From Actinomycetota bacterium (GTDB lineage: Bacteria; Actinomycetota; Acidimicrobiia; Acidimicrobiales; Ilumatobacteraceae), in contig WLIV01000006.1 of assembly GCA_009702045.1 (NCBI GenBank), positions 103,519 to 167,518 of the forward strand: a stretch of DNA of 64,000 bases, given 5' to 3'. Made by a program: the position numbers and the translations under genes. Under the pieces are notes generated by a model. The model was given only the letters and a program-made list of their open reading frames with translations. It ran no database searches and was not told the DNA's origin. Of this stretch, positions 8,871 to 16,405 are shown piece after piece. How positions within the stretch are numbered: the stretch's first letter is position 1; every line of letters starts with the position of its first letter.

Positions 8871-9842
8871 ATGACCGCGACGACAACGATCGCTGCGCCC
8901 GTGTGGGTTGGCGATGGCAGCTCCGGACTGGGGTCGCGGGTCCTGCGATTGTTGGCCAACAGCGACACGGTGCGCGCCGGCAAGGCCGCGGGCTGCGATG
9001 TGATGGTGTGGCTCGCGGCCGCCGACGCGGATGCGCGGGCCGCACATCACGAAAGTGCGCTCGCTGGGCTGACGGCGGCGTTGAGCGAGTGCGCGGATGC
9101 AACCCATGTGGTGCTGGTGTCGTCGGCGATGGTGTACGGCGCATGGGCCAACAATCCAGTGCCGCTCACTGAAGACGCGCTGCTACGACCCGATGTGGAG
9201 TTCCCCTTCGCCCGCCAGTTAGGCGCTGCCGAACAGCTGGTTGATGAGTGGCGCTGCGCCCGGCCGGGGCGCTCGACCACGGTGTTGCGTCCCGCAGTGG
9301 CCATGGCCGCCGATGGCACCAGTCGGCTGGCGAGTGCGCTGGCTGCAGGGATGGGGCAGCGCGTGGGCGCAGCCGACCCGCCGGCTCAGTTCCTGCATCT
9401 GGATGATCTCGCCAGCGCAGTGCTGCTGTCGGTCGAGCAACGACTCGATGGCGCGTACAACGTGGCCCCGGATGGTTGGATCGAGGGTGAGCGCGTGCGG
9501 GCACTGGCCGGTGCCGTACCCAGGGTGCACCTGCCGGATCGCGTGAACGAGTTCGTCAACAATCTGCGCTGGCGTTTCCAACGCGGGCCAATCCCGCCCG
9601 GTCTGCGCAGCTACACGCGGTGGCCGTGGCTGGTGGCCAACGACCGGCTGAAGGACGCCGGCTGGCGCCCTACGGTCACCAATGAGCAGGCCTATGTGGA
9701 GGGCACCGAGGCGAAATGGTGGACGATGGTGTCCCCCAAGCGACGTCAGGAAATCGCGCTTGCTGGCCTGGGCGCAGCGATCCTGGCGGTGGCCATCCTC
9801 ATCATCCGCGGCGTGCGCCGCGCCAACGCCCGTCGCCGGTAA
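8871..9842 (+). CDS. Extended-SDR-like membrane-anchored protein lacking catalytic residues
   Basis: 323 residues from the ATG at 8871; an upstream in-frame ATG at 8841 is less likely. The fold resembles NAD-dependent epimerases: VVLVSSAMVYG (80-90), a PxxxFxHxDDLA-like segment (about 175-190) and a C-terminal NDRLKDAGWRP. The nucleotide-binding loop is reduced to VGDGSSGLGSRVL, the region that normally follows is very short, and the usual YxxxK reads F113-A-R-Q-L117. A TM helix lies near 295-315. It is probably an inactive, membrane-tethered binding or scaffold protein. Confidence 0.75.
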   Translation: MTATTTIAAPVWVGDGSSGLGSRVLRLLANSDTVRAGKAAGCDVMVWLAAADADARAAHHESALAGLTAALSECADATHVVLVSSAMVYGAWANNPVPLTEDALLRPDVEFPFARQLGAAEQLVDEWRCARPGRSTTVLRPAVAMAADGTSRLASALAAGMGQRVGAADPPAQFLHLDDLASAVLLSVEQRLDGAYNVAPDGWIEGERVRALAGAVPRVHLPDRVNEFVNNLRWRFQRGPIPPGLRSYTRWPWLVANDRLKDAGWRPTVTNEQAYVEGTEAKWWTMVSPKRRQEIALAGLGAAILAVAILIIRGVRRANARRR

Positions 9843-9843
9843 C

Positions 9844-11088
9844 TCAGAGCGCTGTCTTCGGTGCCGCCAAGGTCACCGACAGCCGTGTTGTCGTACCGTC
9901 GCGGCGGCGCACGGCGAAGGTCACCGTGTCGCCAGGTCGGTGCATGCCGAGGTGAGCGATCAGGGCTCGGCCGTTCGACACGGCGTCAGCATCGAGTGCG
10001 AGGATGACGTCGCCTGCGACAAGACCAGCGGCAGCGGCCGGGCCCGACGGGTCGACCGCACCGACACTGAGTTCGCCTGCGGGATCGTCGTTGATGACCA
10101 CGCCGACCCACACGGTGGCGGCGCCGTGCAGCGCAGACATTGCGTGCTGGATGTCGTCGAGGGGTTCGAGCGTGACGAGGTGATCGTCGGCCACGGTGCT
10201 GCTGGGTGCAGTGCGCGGGTTGCCGCTGTTGTCGGGCGCAGCAGGCTGCGCCTCATGTGTGCACAGCGCCACCAACTCGCCGCGCTGATTGACGACGGGT
10301 GCGCCCTCGGGCATCGTGGCGTCGTGCGACCACGAGCCGTCGACGCTTCCGTCGTCACCGACGATCACGGACATCGGCTGTTCGCCGACGAACGTCAACT
10401 CGTCCCCGGGACGGATGTCGGTGGCGATCGTGAACGCTTCGGTGGACAGCGCGGTGGTCGGCGCCAACACGGCCAGCCCGGAGCGATCGTCGATGAAGAG
10501 CACGCGGGCTTCCTCGGTGCTGCCGTCGGGAAGCTCCAGCTGAACCGTGGTCGCGCTTCCGACGGCAGCGGCGGTGGTGATCGCGAGAGTGCCGCCGTTC
10601 ACCGGCGCGGCGAGAACGATGTGGGCGGTGTTCGGAGCAGAGTCGGGGAGGTTGGTGGCGAGGGAGTGAACCGCCCACGTCGGCATCGGGCCACTGAAGA
10701 GACCGCTCGCCGAGCCAGCGGTGTGGGTGCTGGTGTTGGGTGCCAGGTCGGTGGTGTCCGAAGGCGAGGCGGTGGATGCCGATGAGGAGGCCACGGTGGC
10801 GACCTCGGTGCTGAAGTCGTTCTTGGTGAGGTTGACGATCGTGGATCGGACCGTGGAGGCTGCGCCTCGGCCAGCTTCGGTGCTGAGCATCGCCCACAGC
10901 AACATGACTCCGAGCACGCTGCCGACCACGCCGGTGGCTGCGGTGAGACCACGACCGATCGCGAGCGGCGGCTCGGTCTGTTGCCAGACCTGTTGGCCGA
11001 TCTCGCTGGGGTGCCGCCATATGCGCTCGTGGGCAGGTAACGGTGCAGGGGGTTCCTGGTCGTCCTGGTTCCAGTCGCTGGGGCTCAC
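9844..11088 (-). CDS. Membrane-anchored HtrA-like protein with PDZ domain and lost protease triad
   Basis: 414 residues from a GTG. A cytoplasmic segment with the actinobacterial WRHPSE motif (24-29) precedes one TM helix (about 49-68). A trypsin-like fold (about 150-290) follows, then a PDZ domain (about 320-405, with AAAGLVAGDVILALDADAV). Against HtrA, the His region reads GGTLAITTAAAVG, the DLAVL Asp region reads SGLAVL and the GNSGG Ser region reads EGAPVVN. All three triad residues are therefore absent. It probably binds peptides or lipids outside the membrane. It ends 1 bp from the SDR-like gene. Confidence 0.82.
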   Translation of the reverse strand: MSPSDWNQDDQEPPAPLPAHERIWRHPSEIGQQVWQQTEPPLAIGRGLTAATGVVGSVLGVMLLWAMLSTEAGRGAASTVRSTIVNLTKNDFSTEVATVASSSASTASPSDTTDLAPNTSTHTAGSASGLFSGPMPTWAVHSLATNLPDSAPNTAHIVLAAPVNGGTLAITTAAAVGSATTVQLELPDGSTEEARVLFIDDRSGLAVLAPTTALSTEAFTIATDIRPGDELTFVGEQPMSVIVGDDGSVDGSWSHDATMPEGAPVVNQRGELVALCTHEAQPAAPDNSGNPRTAPSSTVADDHLVTLEPLDDIQHAMSALHGAATVWVGVVINDDPAGELSVGAVDPSGPAAAAGLVAGDVILALDADAVSNGRALIAHLGMHRPGDTVTFAVRRRDGTTTRLSVTLAAPKTAL

Positions 11089-11174
11089 GAAGCGGTCAGG
11101 TTAGTGAGGATCTGCTCCGATGTGGCGTCGCGCGCTGAGCACAGCAGCATCAGCCATCTGTATGGCCTAGAGCA

Positions 11175-11732
11175 ATGGCCGGTACCACGTGGTGGCGAGT
11201 GCAATCACGGCTACCATGGGCAGTTGTGCAACCTCCGGCAAACGGCAACTCATGGTTGGGACTCACCGACCAGGTGCTGCCCATCGCAGCAGCATATGAA
11301 TGGTGCGTGCTGCCCGGGTGCGGAGCGGTCGTGTTGTTCAGCGGCACGGTGCGCGACCATGCGGTCGACGAGCATGGCGAAACGCGCGACGATGTGCAGT
11401 ACCTCACCTACGAGGCATACGACGAGCAGGTGGTGCCGGCCTTCGCCGCGATCGAACTGGAACTGCGTCGCCGCTGGCCCGACACCGGGCGCGTGGTGCT
11501 GTTGCACCGCACCGGTCGGCTCGGGCTCAGCGAGAGTTCTGTAGTCGCCGTCGTGAGCGCGCCGCACCGCCCGGAAGCGTTTGAGGCCGCGCGCTATGCG
11601 ATCGACGCGTTGAAGGCCAGCGCTCCCATCTGGAAGCACGAAGTGTGGGCCGATGGCGCCGACTGGGGAACCGGTGCGCACACGCCGGTCTCGCCTACTG
11701 CGGTTGCCACTGCCACGGGGAGCGTCCGATGA
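11175..11732 (+). CDS. moaE: Molybdopterin synthase catalytic subunit
   Basis: 185 residues if the ATG at 11175 is used; a GTG at 11226 gives about 168, nearer the usual MoaE length, and neither has a clear RBS. Family features: GAVVLFSGTVRDH (50-62), LTYEAYDE (77-84) and the active-site Lys pair K147 and K154 in KASAPIWKHE. MoaE converts cyclic pyranopterin monophosphate to molybdopterin with sulfur from MoaD. No other moa genes are near, but a molybdopterin oxidoreductase occurs at 55463. It overlaps the next small gene by 4 bp. Confidence 0.9.
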   Translation: MAGTTWWRVQSRLPWAVVQPPANGNSWLGLTDQVLPIAAAYEWCVLPGCGAVVLFSGTVRDHAVDEHGETRDDVQYLTYEAYDEQVVPAFAAIELELRRRWPDTGRVVLLHRTGRLGLSESSVVAVVSAPHRPEAFEAARYAIDALKASAPIWKHEVWADGADWGTGAHTPVSPTAVATATGSVR

Positions 11733-11929
11733 CCTGGGTGTTCATCGCAGTGGTGGTGCTCGCTGCCGTTGGCTTCTATTGGTACGGGCGGCGACGCCAT
11801 CGGCAGGAGCCAGGTGTCGCCAGCTTCCAACGTCACATCGATGCGCTCTCGTCTGAGCGTCGTCGTGAGTCGTTTGAACGCGTGCGCCCGCAGATGCAGG
11901 ACGACTACGACGACGAGACGGGAAGCTGA
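11729..11929 (+). CDS. Small single-pass membrane protein
   Basis: 66 residues, starting at the ATGA overlap with moaE and ending 3 bp before mreB. Residues 3-20 form one hydrophobic helix (WVFIAVVVLAAVGFYWYG), followed by a basic patch and a charged tail containing RRRESFERVRPQ. The topology suggests a short outside N-terminus and a cytoplasmic tail. Its position directly before mreB suggests a link to the cell envelope or elongation machinery, which is inference. Confidence 0.75.
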   Translation: MTWVFIAVVVLAAVGFYWYGRRRHRQEPGVASFQRHIDALSSERRRESFERVRPQMQDDYDDETGS

Positions 11930-11932
11930 CAC

Positions 11933-12937
11933 ATGGCCCGCGACCTCGCGATCGACCTCGGCACGGCCAACACACTGGTGTACATGAAGGGGAAGGGCAT
12001 CGTGCTGAACGAGCCCTCCGTGATTGCGCTCAACCGGCAGACCGGCGAGGTGCTGGCCACCGGCCGTGAAGCGTGGCAGATGATCGGCCGCACTCCCGGC
12101 TACATCGTCGCCGTGCGTCCGTTGCGCGGCGGTGCCATCACCGACTTCGAGATCACCGAACGGATGATCCGTCTGCTGCTGCAGCGCGTTGGTGTCAGTC
12201 GCTTCACTCGGCCCAAAGTCGTCATCTGCGTGCCCTCGGCCATCACCGAGGTCGAGCGTCGCGCGGTCACCGATGCGGCACGCCGCGCAGGCGCCGCTGA
12301 TGCGCAGCTCATCGAACAGCCGATGGCCGCCGCGATCGGCGCCGATCTGCCCATCGACGAGCCCGTCGGCAACATGGTGATCGATATCGGCGGCGGTACG
12401 AGCGAGACCGCCGTCATCAGTCTTGGTGGCATCGTGGCGCTCGAGGCGGTCCGCGTCGGCAGTTTCGACATCGACGCCGCGATCCAGGCCTATGTGCGTC
12501 GCGAGCATGGCATCGCCATCGGCGAACGCACGGCGGAAGAAGTGAAGGTGGCCATCGGCTCGGCCTCACCCACGGAGGACGAAAGCCAGGCCGAGGTGCG
12601 CGGACGCGACCTCATGACCGGCCTGCCCAAGACCGTGGTGCTGACGCCCGAGGAAGTGCGTTTCGCGATCGACGACGTGGTCAGCAGTATCACCGCGTCG
12701 GTGGTGCGTTGCCTCGCGAAGGCGCCGCCCGAGTTGGCGCAGGACTTCCTCTCTCGGGGCATGTACCTCGTCGGCGGTGGCGGTCTCCTGCGTGGTCTCG
12801 CTCAGCGCATCGAGAAGGAAACGAACGTTCCGGTACGCATGTCGAACATGCCACTCGAGGCGGTCGTGATGGGTGCCGGTCACTGCATCGAGCACTACGA
12901 CGCGCTCAAGGGCATGTTCATGGGTGCCCGCCGGTAG
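11933..12937 (+). CDS. mreB: Rod shape-determining actin-like protein MreB
   Basis: 334 residues, typical for MreB. The phosphate-1 loop DLGTANTLVY lies near residue 7, followed by VRPLRGGAITDFEITE and a phosphate-2 segment VIDIGGGTSETAVISLGG. The C-terminus ends with a GGGGLLRG segment. It forms membrane-associated filaments that guide lateral wall synthesis. Downstream mreC, mreD, pbp2 and rodA, its usual partners, are missing here. It may be a second or relocated copy. Confidence 0.95.
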   Translation: MARDLAIDLGTANTLVYMKGKGIVLNEPSVIALNRQTGEVLATGREAWQMIGRTPGYIVAVRPLRGGAITDFEITERMIRLLLQRVGVSRFTRPKVVICVPSAITEVERRAVTDAARRAGAADAQLIEQPMAAAIGADLPIDEPVGNMVIDIGGGTSETAVISLGGIVALEAVRVGSFDIDAAIQAYVRREHGIAIGERTAEEVKVAIGSASPTEDESQAEVRGRDLMTGLPKTVVLTPEEVRFAIDDVVSSITASVVRCLAKAPPELAQDFLSRGMYLVGGGGLLRGLAQRIEKETNVPVRMSNMPLEAVVMGAGHCIEHYDALKGMFMGARR

Positions 12938-12970
12938 TTCGGCGTCGGGACACACTGTCAGGATGCCGGT

Positions 12971-13474
12971 ATGAGGAGGACTCGCACACGGCTGTGGGTG
13001 CGGCGTTTGCGCGTGTGGCGCGCTCGTCGAGCCGGCGTCAGGCGGCGTGAACTCGTTCGCTCCCGTCACCCCAGCGGTATGTCGGCCGGTCGACGCCCTG
13101 GGAGCACTCCGCAAACAGTGAAAGCCCCGCAGTATGCGATGCCTTCGGCAATTCCCATGCCGGTGGGTGGCGTGCTCACTTCCGAACATCTCGACTCGCC
13201 GACGGCCGATGTGAACGAACTGCTGGAGGTTGCGGACCTGGGTGTTATCGCTGCTGCGCCTGCACCTGACGCGGTGCCCGTCTCGGAACCAGCCGAACAG
13301 GAACCAGCCGAACAGGAACCGCCCCCGCCGCCCGTCCCGCCGAAGCCGAGAATCGTGTCGATTTCCACCATGCCGACTGCACCCACGGCGCAGCCCGGTA
13401 CCAAGGGTCGGCCGGGCCGCGGCGCCCCGCCGAGTTCATCGCCGCCCATGGACCCAGGGTTCAACAAACGATGA
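12971..13474 (+). CDS. Hypothetical Arg/Pro-rich protein
   Basis: 167 codons. The first 30 residues are very Arg-rich, the middle is acidic (SPTADVNELLEVADLG) and a tandem EPAEQEPAEQE precedes a Pro-run and a low-complexity tail. The tandem comes from a 15-nt DNA duplication near 13285-13314. Codon third positions are GC-rich in the second half and less so in the first, so the true start may be internal. It follows mreB by 33 bp. Most of the chain looks disordered, and no family is recognised. Confidence 0.45.
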   Translation: MRRTRTRLWVRRLRVWRARRAGVRRRELVRSRHPSGMSAGRRPGSTPQTVKAPQYAMPSAIPMPVGGVLTSEHLDSPTADVNELLEVADLGVIAAAPAPDAVPVSEPAEQEPAEQEPPPPPVPPKPRIVSISTMPTAPTAQPGTKGRPGRGAPPSSSPPMDPGFNKR

Positions 13475-13500
13475 TGCGCCCCGCCGTTCGGTGAGGTGAG

Positions 13501-14769
13501 TCAGGTACGTGCAAGGCGAACGACGCGCGAGCCGCCAAGGTCGAGCAGGTAGACATCGCCATCGGGGCCGGATGCCACAGCGCTGATACTTCCCTGTACG
13601 CCGAAGTCGACGAGTTCAGCCTCGGTCTGGCCCGGTGCCGTGCGGATCGCTCGCACCTTGCCACTGCAGTAATCGCTGAACACGTACCAACCAGCGAGCG
13701 ACGGGATCTCCGTTCCGCGGTAGACGGTGCCACCAGAGATGGAGCACCCGTCGTCGCCGTGCGTGTACTCGAACACCGGCGGCGTGACGCCGTCAGCGGG
13801 CTGGTCGGGGTTGAACCGCTTGCTGCCTTCGAACGCGCTCCAGCCGAAGTTCAGTCCGCGCCCACCGCCCTCGGTGGCCCACCCGACATCGATCTCTTCG
13901 ATCTCGTTTTGGCCGACATCGGCGATCCACAGGTCTCCCGTGGCACGGTCGAAGTCGAAGCGCCATGGGTTGCGCAGCCCGTAGGCCCAGATCTCGCCGC
14001 GTGCACCGCCGACGCTGGCGAACGGGTTGTCGGCCGGAATGGTGTACGCCTTCGTGCCATCGGGAGTGGGATCGATGCGCAGGATCTTGCCGAGCAGTTC
14101 GCTCAGATTCTGCCCTCGTCGCTGCGGGTCATTTGCCGCGCCACCATCGCCGAGGCCGATGTACAGCAGACCGTCGTTGCCGAACAGCAGCTTGCCGCCG
14201 TTGTGGTTCGGGTACGGCTGACGAACGGTGAGGACGGTGCGTTCGCTCGCTGTGTCGAACTGGCCGTTTGGTTCCAGCGAGTATTCAGCGATCACTGTGT
14301 TGCCATCGACGTCGGTGTAGTCGACGTAGGCCAAGGGCTTGGTGGGGTGGAACGCCATGCCGAGCAGACCCTGTTCGCCACCTCGGGACACGAGGTCGCT
14401 GATGTCCAGCACGGGTGTGCCGGTCGTGCCGTTGAGCAACGGCACGATGGTGCCACCCTGCTGCACGATGTAAAGCGCCGGGTCGCCCTCGCGGAACGTG
14501 AGGTCGACGGGCCGGTCGAGTCCGATGGCCGCCGTAGTGAAAGTGACCATCGACGCGGCGAGGGGCGCAGTGCTCGGTGGCGGTGGCGGTGTCGGAGCGG
14601 TCGAGGCCTCGGTGACCGATGGCGCCGTCGACTCAGGCGTCCTTACGGTGGTACTGGTCGCCAGGCTTGTGTCGCGACTGGTGCCGTCGCTGGAGCAGGC
14701 GGCGAGCAGCAGCGCGGCTGCGGTGAGCGAAGCTGCGCCCGTGTGGTGCGTCCCGCCGACGCGCCTCAT
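13501..14769 (-). CDS. PQQ-dependent sugar dehydrogenase family lipoprotein (GSDH/YliI type)
   Basis: 422 residues from the ATG at 14769, which overlaps the tesB stop by 4 bp. A signal peptide ends in the lipobox LLAAC (lipid-anchored Cys25), followed by a Thr/Ser/Pro linker. The six-bladed propeller has the glucose/sorbosone dehydrogenase hallmarks EQGLLGMAFHP, PYPNHNGGKLLFG, GDGGAANDPQRRGQ and AYGLRNPWRF. Homologues oxidise aldoses outside the membrane using PQQ. Whether this organism makes PQQ cannot be seen here. Confidence 0.9.
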   Translation of the reverse strand: MRRVGGTHHTGAASLTAAALLLAACSSDGTSRDTSLATSTTVRTPESTAPSVTEASTAPTPPPPPSTAPLAASMVTFTTAAIGLDRPVDLTFREGDPALYIVQQGGTIVPLLNGTTGTPVLDISDLVSRGGEQGLLGMAFHPTKPLAYVDYTDVDGNTVIAEYSLEPNGQFDTASERTVLTVRQPYPNHNGGKLLFGNDGLLYIGLGDGGAANDPQRRGQNLSELLGKILRIDPTPDGTKAYTIPADNPFASVGGARGEIWAYGLRNPWRFDFDRATGDLWIADVGQNEIEEIDVGWATEGGGRGLNFGWSAFEGSKRFNPDQPADGVTPPVFEYTHGDDGCSISGGTVYRGTEIPSLAGWYVFSDYCSGKVRAIRTAPGQTEAELVDFGVQGSISAVASGPDGDVYLLDLGGSRVVRLART

Positions 14770-15617
14770 GGCTGGGCCATTCGCACAAGACCCTCCTGTG
14801 ACACCGTCACCGCCAGTTGCCCGTCGGCGGTGTAGATGTTGCCGCCGGCCAGACCTCGCGAGCCGTGTGTGGAGATGGGCGACTGGACGTAGAGCAACCA
14901 TTCGTCGGCGCGGAACGGGCGATGGAACCACATCGCGTGATCGAGGCTGGCCATCTGCATCCCGGGTGTGTCCCACGACATGCCGAACGGCAGGATCGCC
15001 GTGTCGAGCAGTGTCATGTCGCTGGCGTAGGTGACGATGCAGGCGTGCAGCACCGGGTCGTCGGGGAGCCGGCCGTCGGCTCGCAGCCACACACGCTGAC
15101 CGTACGCGGCGAGGCCGTTGCGGGCCATCGGGTCGGTATCCACGAAGCGCACGTCGATCGGCCGCGGGCGGTCGTAGTGCTCGCCGAGCCTGTCCTTGTA
15201 GGGCGCCATACGTTCTTTGAAGTCGGGCAGCGTTTCTGGCGCTGGAACTCCCAAGGGGGGAGGCGTCTGATAGTCGAGGCCCGCTTCGGGGATGTGGAAG
15301 CTGGCCTGCAGATTGAAGATCGCGCGGCCATTCTGGATGGCGACCACACGCCGGGTGGTGAAACTCTTGCCATCACGAATGCGGTCGACCTCGTAGAGGA
15401 TCGGCTTGGTGGGGTCGCCGGGCCGCAGGAAGTAGGCGTGCAACGAATGCACCGATCGACCAGGTTCGACCGTGCGGGTGGCAGCGACCAGGGCCTGACC
15501 GGCGACCTGGCCGCCGAACACTCGTTGGCGGTTCTCGTCGGGGGAGACGCCGCGGAAAAGGTTGACCTCGATCGCTTCAAGGTCGAGCAGGTTCACGAGT
15601 TCATTGAGCGCTGTCAT
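14766..15617 (-). CDS. tesB: Acyl-CoA thioesterase II
   Basis: 283 residues from the ATG at 15617; an ATG four codons earlier is possible. This is the double-hotdog TesB family, with FGGQVAGQAL near the N-terminus, HAMWFHRPFRADEWLLY in the C-terminal hotdog and GQLAVTVSQEGLVR at the end, holding the catalytic Asp and Gln region. It hydrolyses medium/long acyl-CoA to free acid and CoA. It is translationally coupled to the downstream sugar dehydrogenase gene; a functional link between them is not obvious. Confidence 0.92.
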   Translation of the reverse strand: MTALNELVNLLDLEAIEVNLFRGVSPDENRQRVFGGQVAGQALVAATRTVEPGRSVHSLHAYFLRPGDPTKPILYEVDRIRDGKSFTTRRVVAIQNGRAIFNLQASFHIPEAGLDYQTPPPLGVPAPETLPDFKERMAPYKDRLGEHYDRPRPIDVRFVDTDPMARNGLAAYGQRVWLRADGRLPDDPVLHACIVTYASDMTLLDTAILPFGMSWDTPGMQMASLDHAMWFHRPFRADEWLLYVQSPISTHGSRGLAGGNIYTADGQLAVTVSQEGLVRMAQP

Positions 15618-15697
15618 GGCGAGACCCATTCTCGCAGGCGTGGAGGGCTCTTGTGCCAACGGGGGGCACGGCTGCCGCCACAGGTATCGTGCGGCCC

Positions 15698-16348
15698 ATG
15701 TCGTCCGTCGAGCCGCTTGATCCAGTCCTGCGTGCTTGCGCATTGGCTGCCATTGGGTTCATGCCCCCCGACGAGGGTGACGCACTCCATGCCGCTGCCG
15801 TGGCGGCGGGCGCAGCGGTGCCCGGCCTACCGTTCCTGGAGGTTGGCTCGTACTGCGGCCGTTCCACCGTGTGGTTGGGTGGTGCCGCTCGTACCGCCGA
15901 CACTGTGCTGTTCGCCGTCGACCACCACCGCGGCAGCGAGGAGAACCAGGCAGGGTGGGAGCACCACGACCCGACGACCGTCGACCCGCGTACCGGGAAG
16001 ATGGACACCTTGCCCAGGTTTCGCGACACCATCCACGACGCGGGTCTGGAAGCTGTCGTGTTCGCCGTGGTTGGTCAGTCAGCAGCGGTCGCCGCGCACT
16101 GGACGTCACCGCTGGCATTCTTGTTCATCGACGGTGGCCATGGCGAGGAACCAGCCCGTCTCGACTATGAGGGCTGGACGCCGCGAGTCGCGCTGGGTGG
16201 CACGCTGGCCATCCACGATGTGTTCCCCGACCCGGCCGCTGGTGGCCGCCCGCCGTACGAGCAGATCTTCCGCCCGGCGCTGGAATCCGGCCATTTCGCG
16301 CTCGTCAGCGCCACCGGCAGCCTGCGCATCCTCCACCGCGTCGCCTGA
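15698..16348 (+). CDS. Class I SAM-dependent methyltransferase (Methyltransf_24 type)
   Basis: 216 residues from MSSVEPLDP at 15698; an ATG 15 codons upstream would give an atypical N-terminus. The SAM-binding motif FLEVGSYCGRST lies near residue 45, an acidic VDHH follows, and FLFIDGGHGEEPARLDYEGW with GGTLAIHDVF matches the Methyltransf_24 pattern seen in O-methyl- and sugar-methyltransferases. The substrate is unknown. It diverges from tesB over 80 bp and converges on the ALDH gene across a hairpin repeat. Confidence 0.8.
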   Translation: MSSVEPLDPVLRACALAAIGFMPPDEGDALHAAAVAAGAAVPGLPFLEVGSYCGRSTVWLGGAARTADTVLFAVDHHRGSEENQAGWEHHDPTTVDPRTGKMDTLPRFRDTIHDAGLEAVVFAVVGQSAAVAAHWTSPLAFLFIDGGHGEEPARLDYEGWTPRVALGGTLAIHDVFPDPAAGGRPPYEQIFRPALESGHFALVSATGSLRILHRVA

Positions 16349-16356
16349 CCCGCGTT

Positions 16357-16403
16357 CAAGTCGGCGGTGGGGTCCGGACAGGTCTGTGCTGAACGCCGAC
16401 TTG
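16357..16403. repeat. Dispersed hairpin repeat, copy 1 (between convergent genes)
   Basis: CAAGTCGGCG (16357-16366) and CGCCGACTTG (16394-16403) are perfect 10-bp arms around a 27-nt loop beginning GTGGGGTCCGGACA. The element almost fills the 57-bp gap between two convergent genes. It shares arms and part of the loop with copies at 56077 and 56138. It may act as a bidirectional terminator or be a REP-type element. Confidence 0.75.
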
Positions 16404-16405
16404 GA

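Noticed and set aside
8595..9107. Minus-strand frame with a repeated PPPEVDGPAATQRG peptide
   Set aside because: The repeat comes from the tandem DNA hairpins, and the frame overlaps the SDR-like gene and the zincin start.
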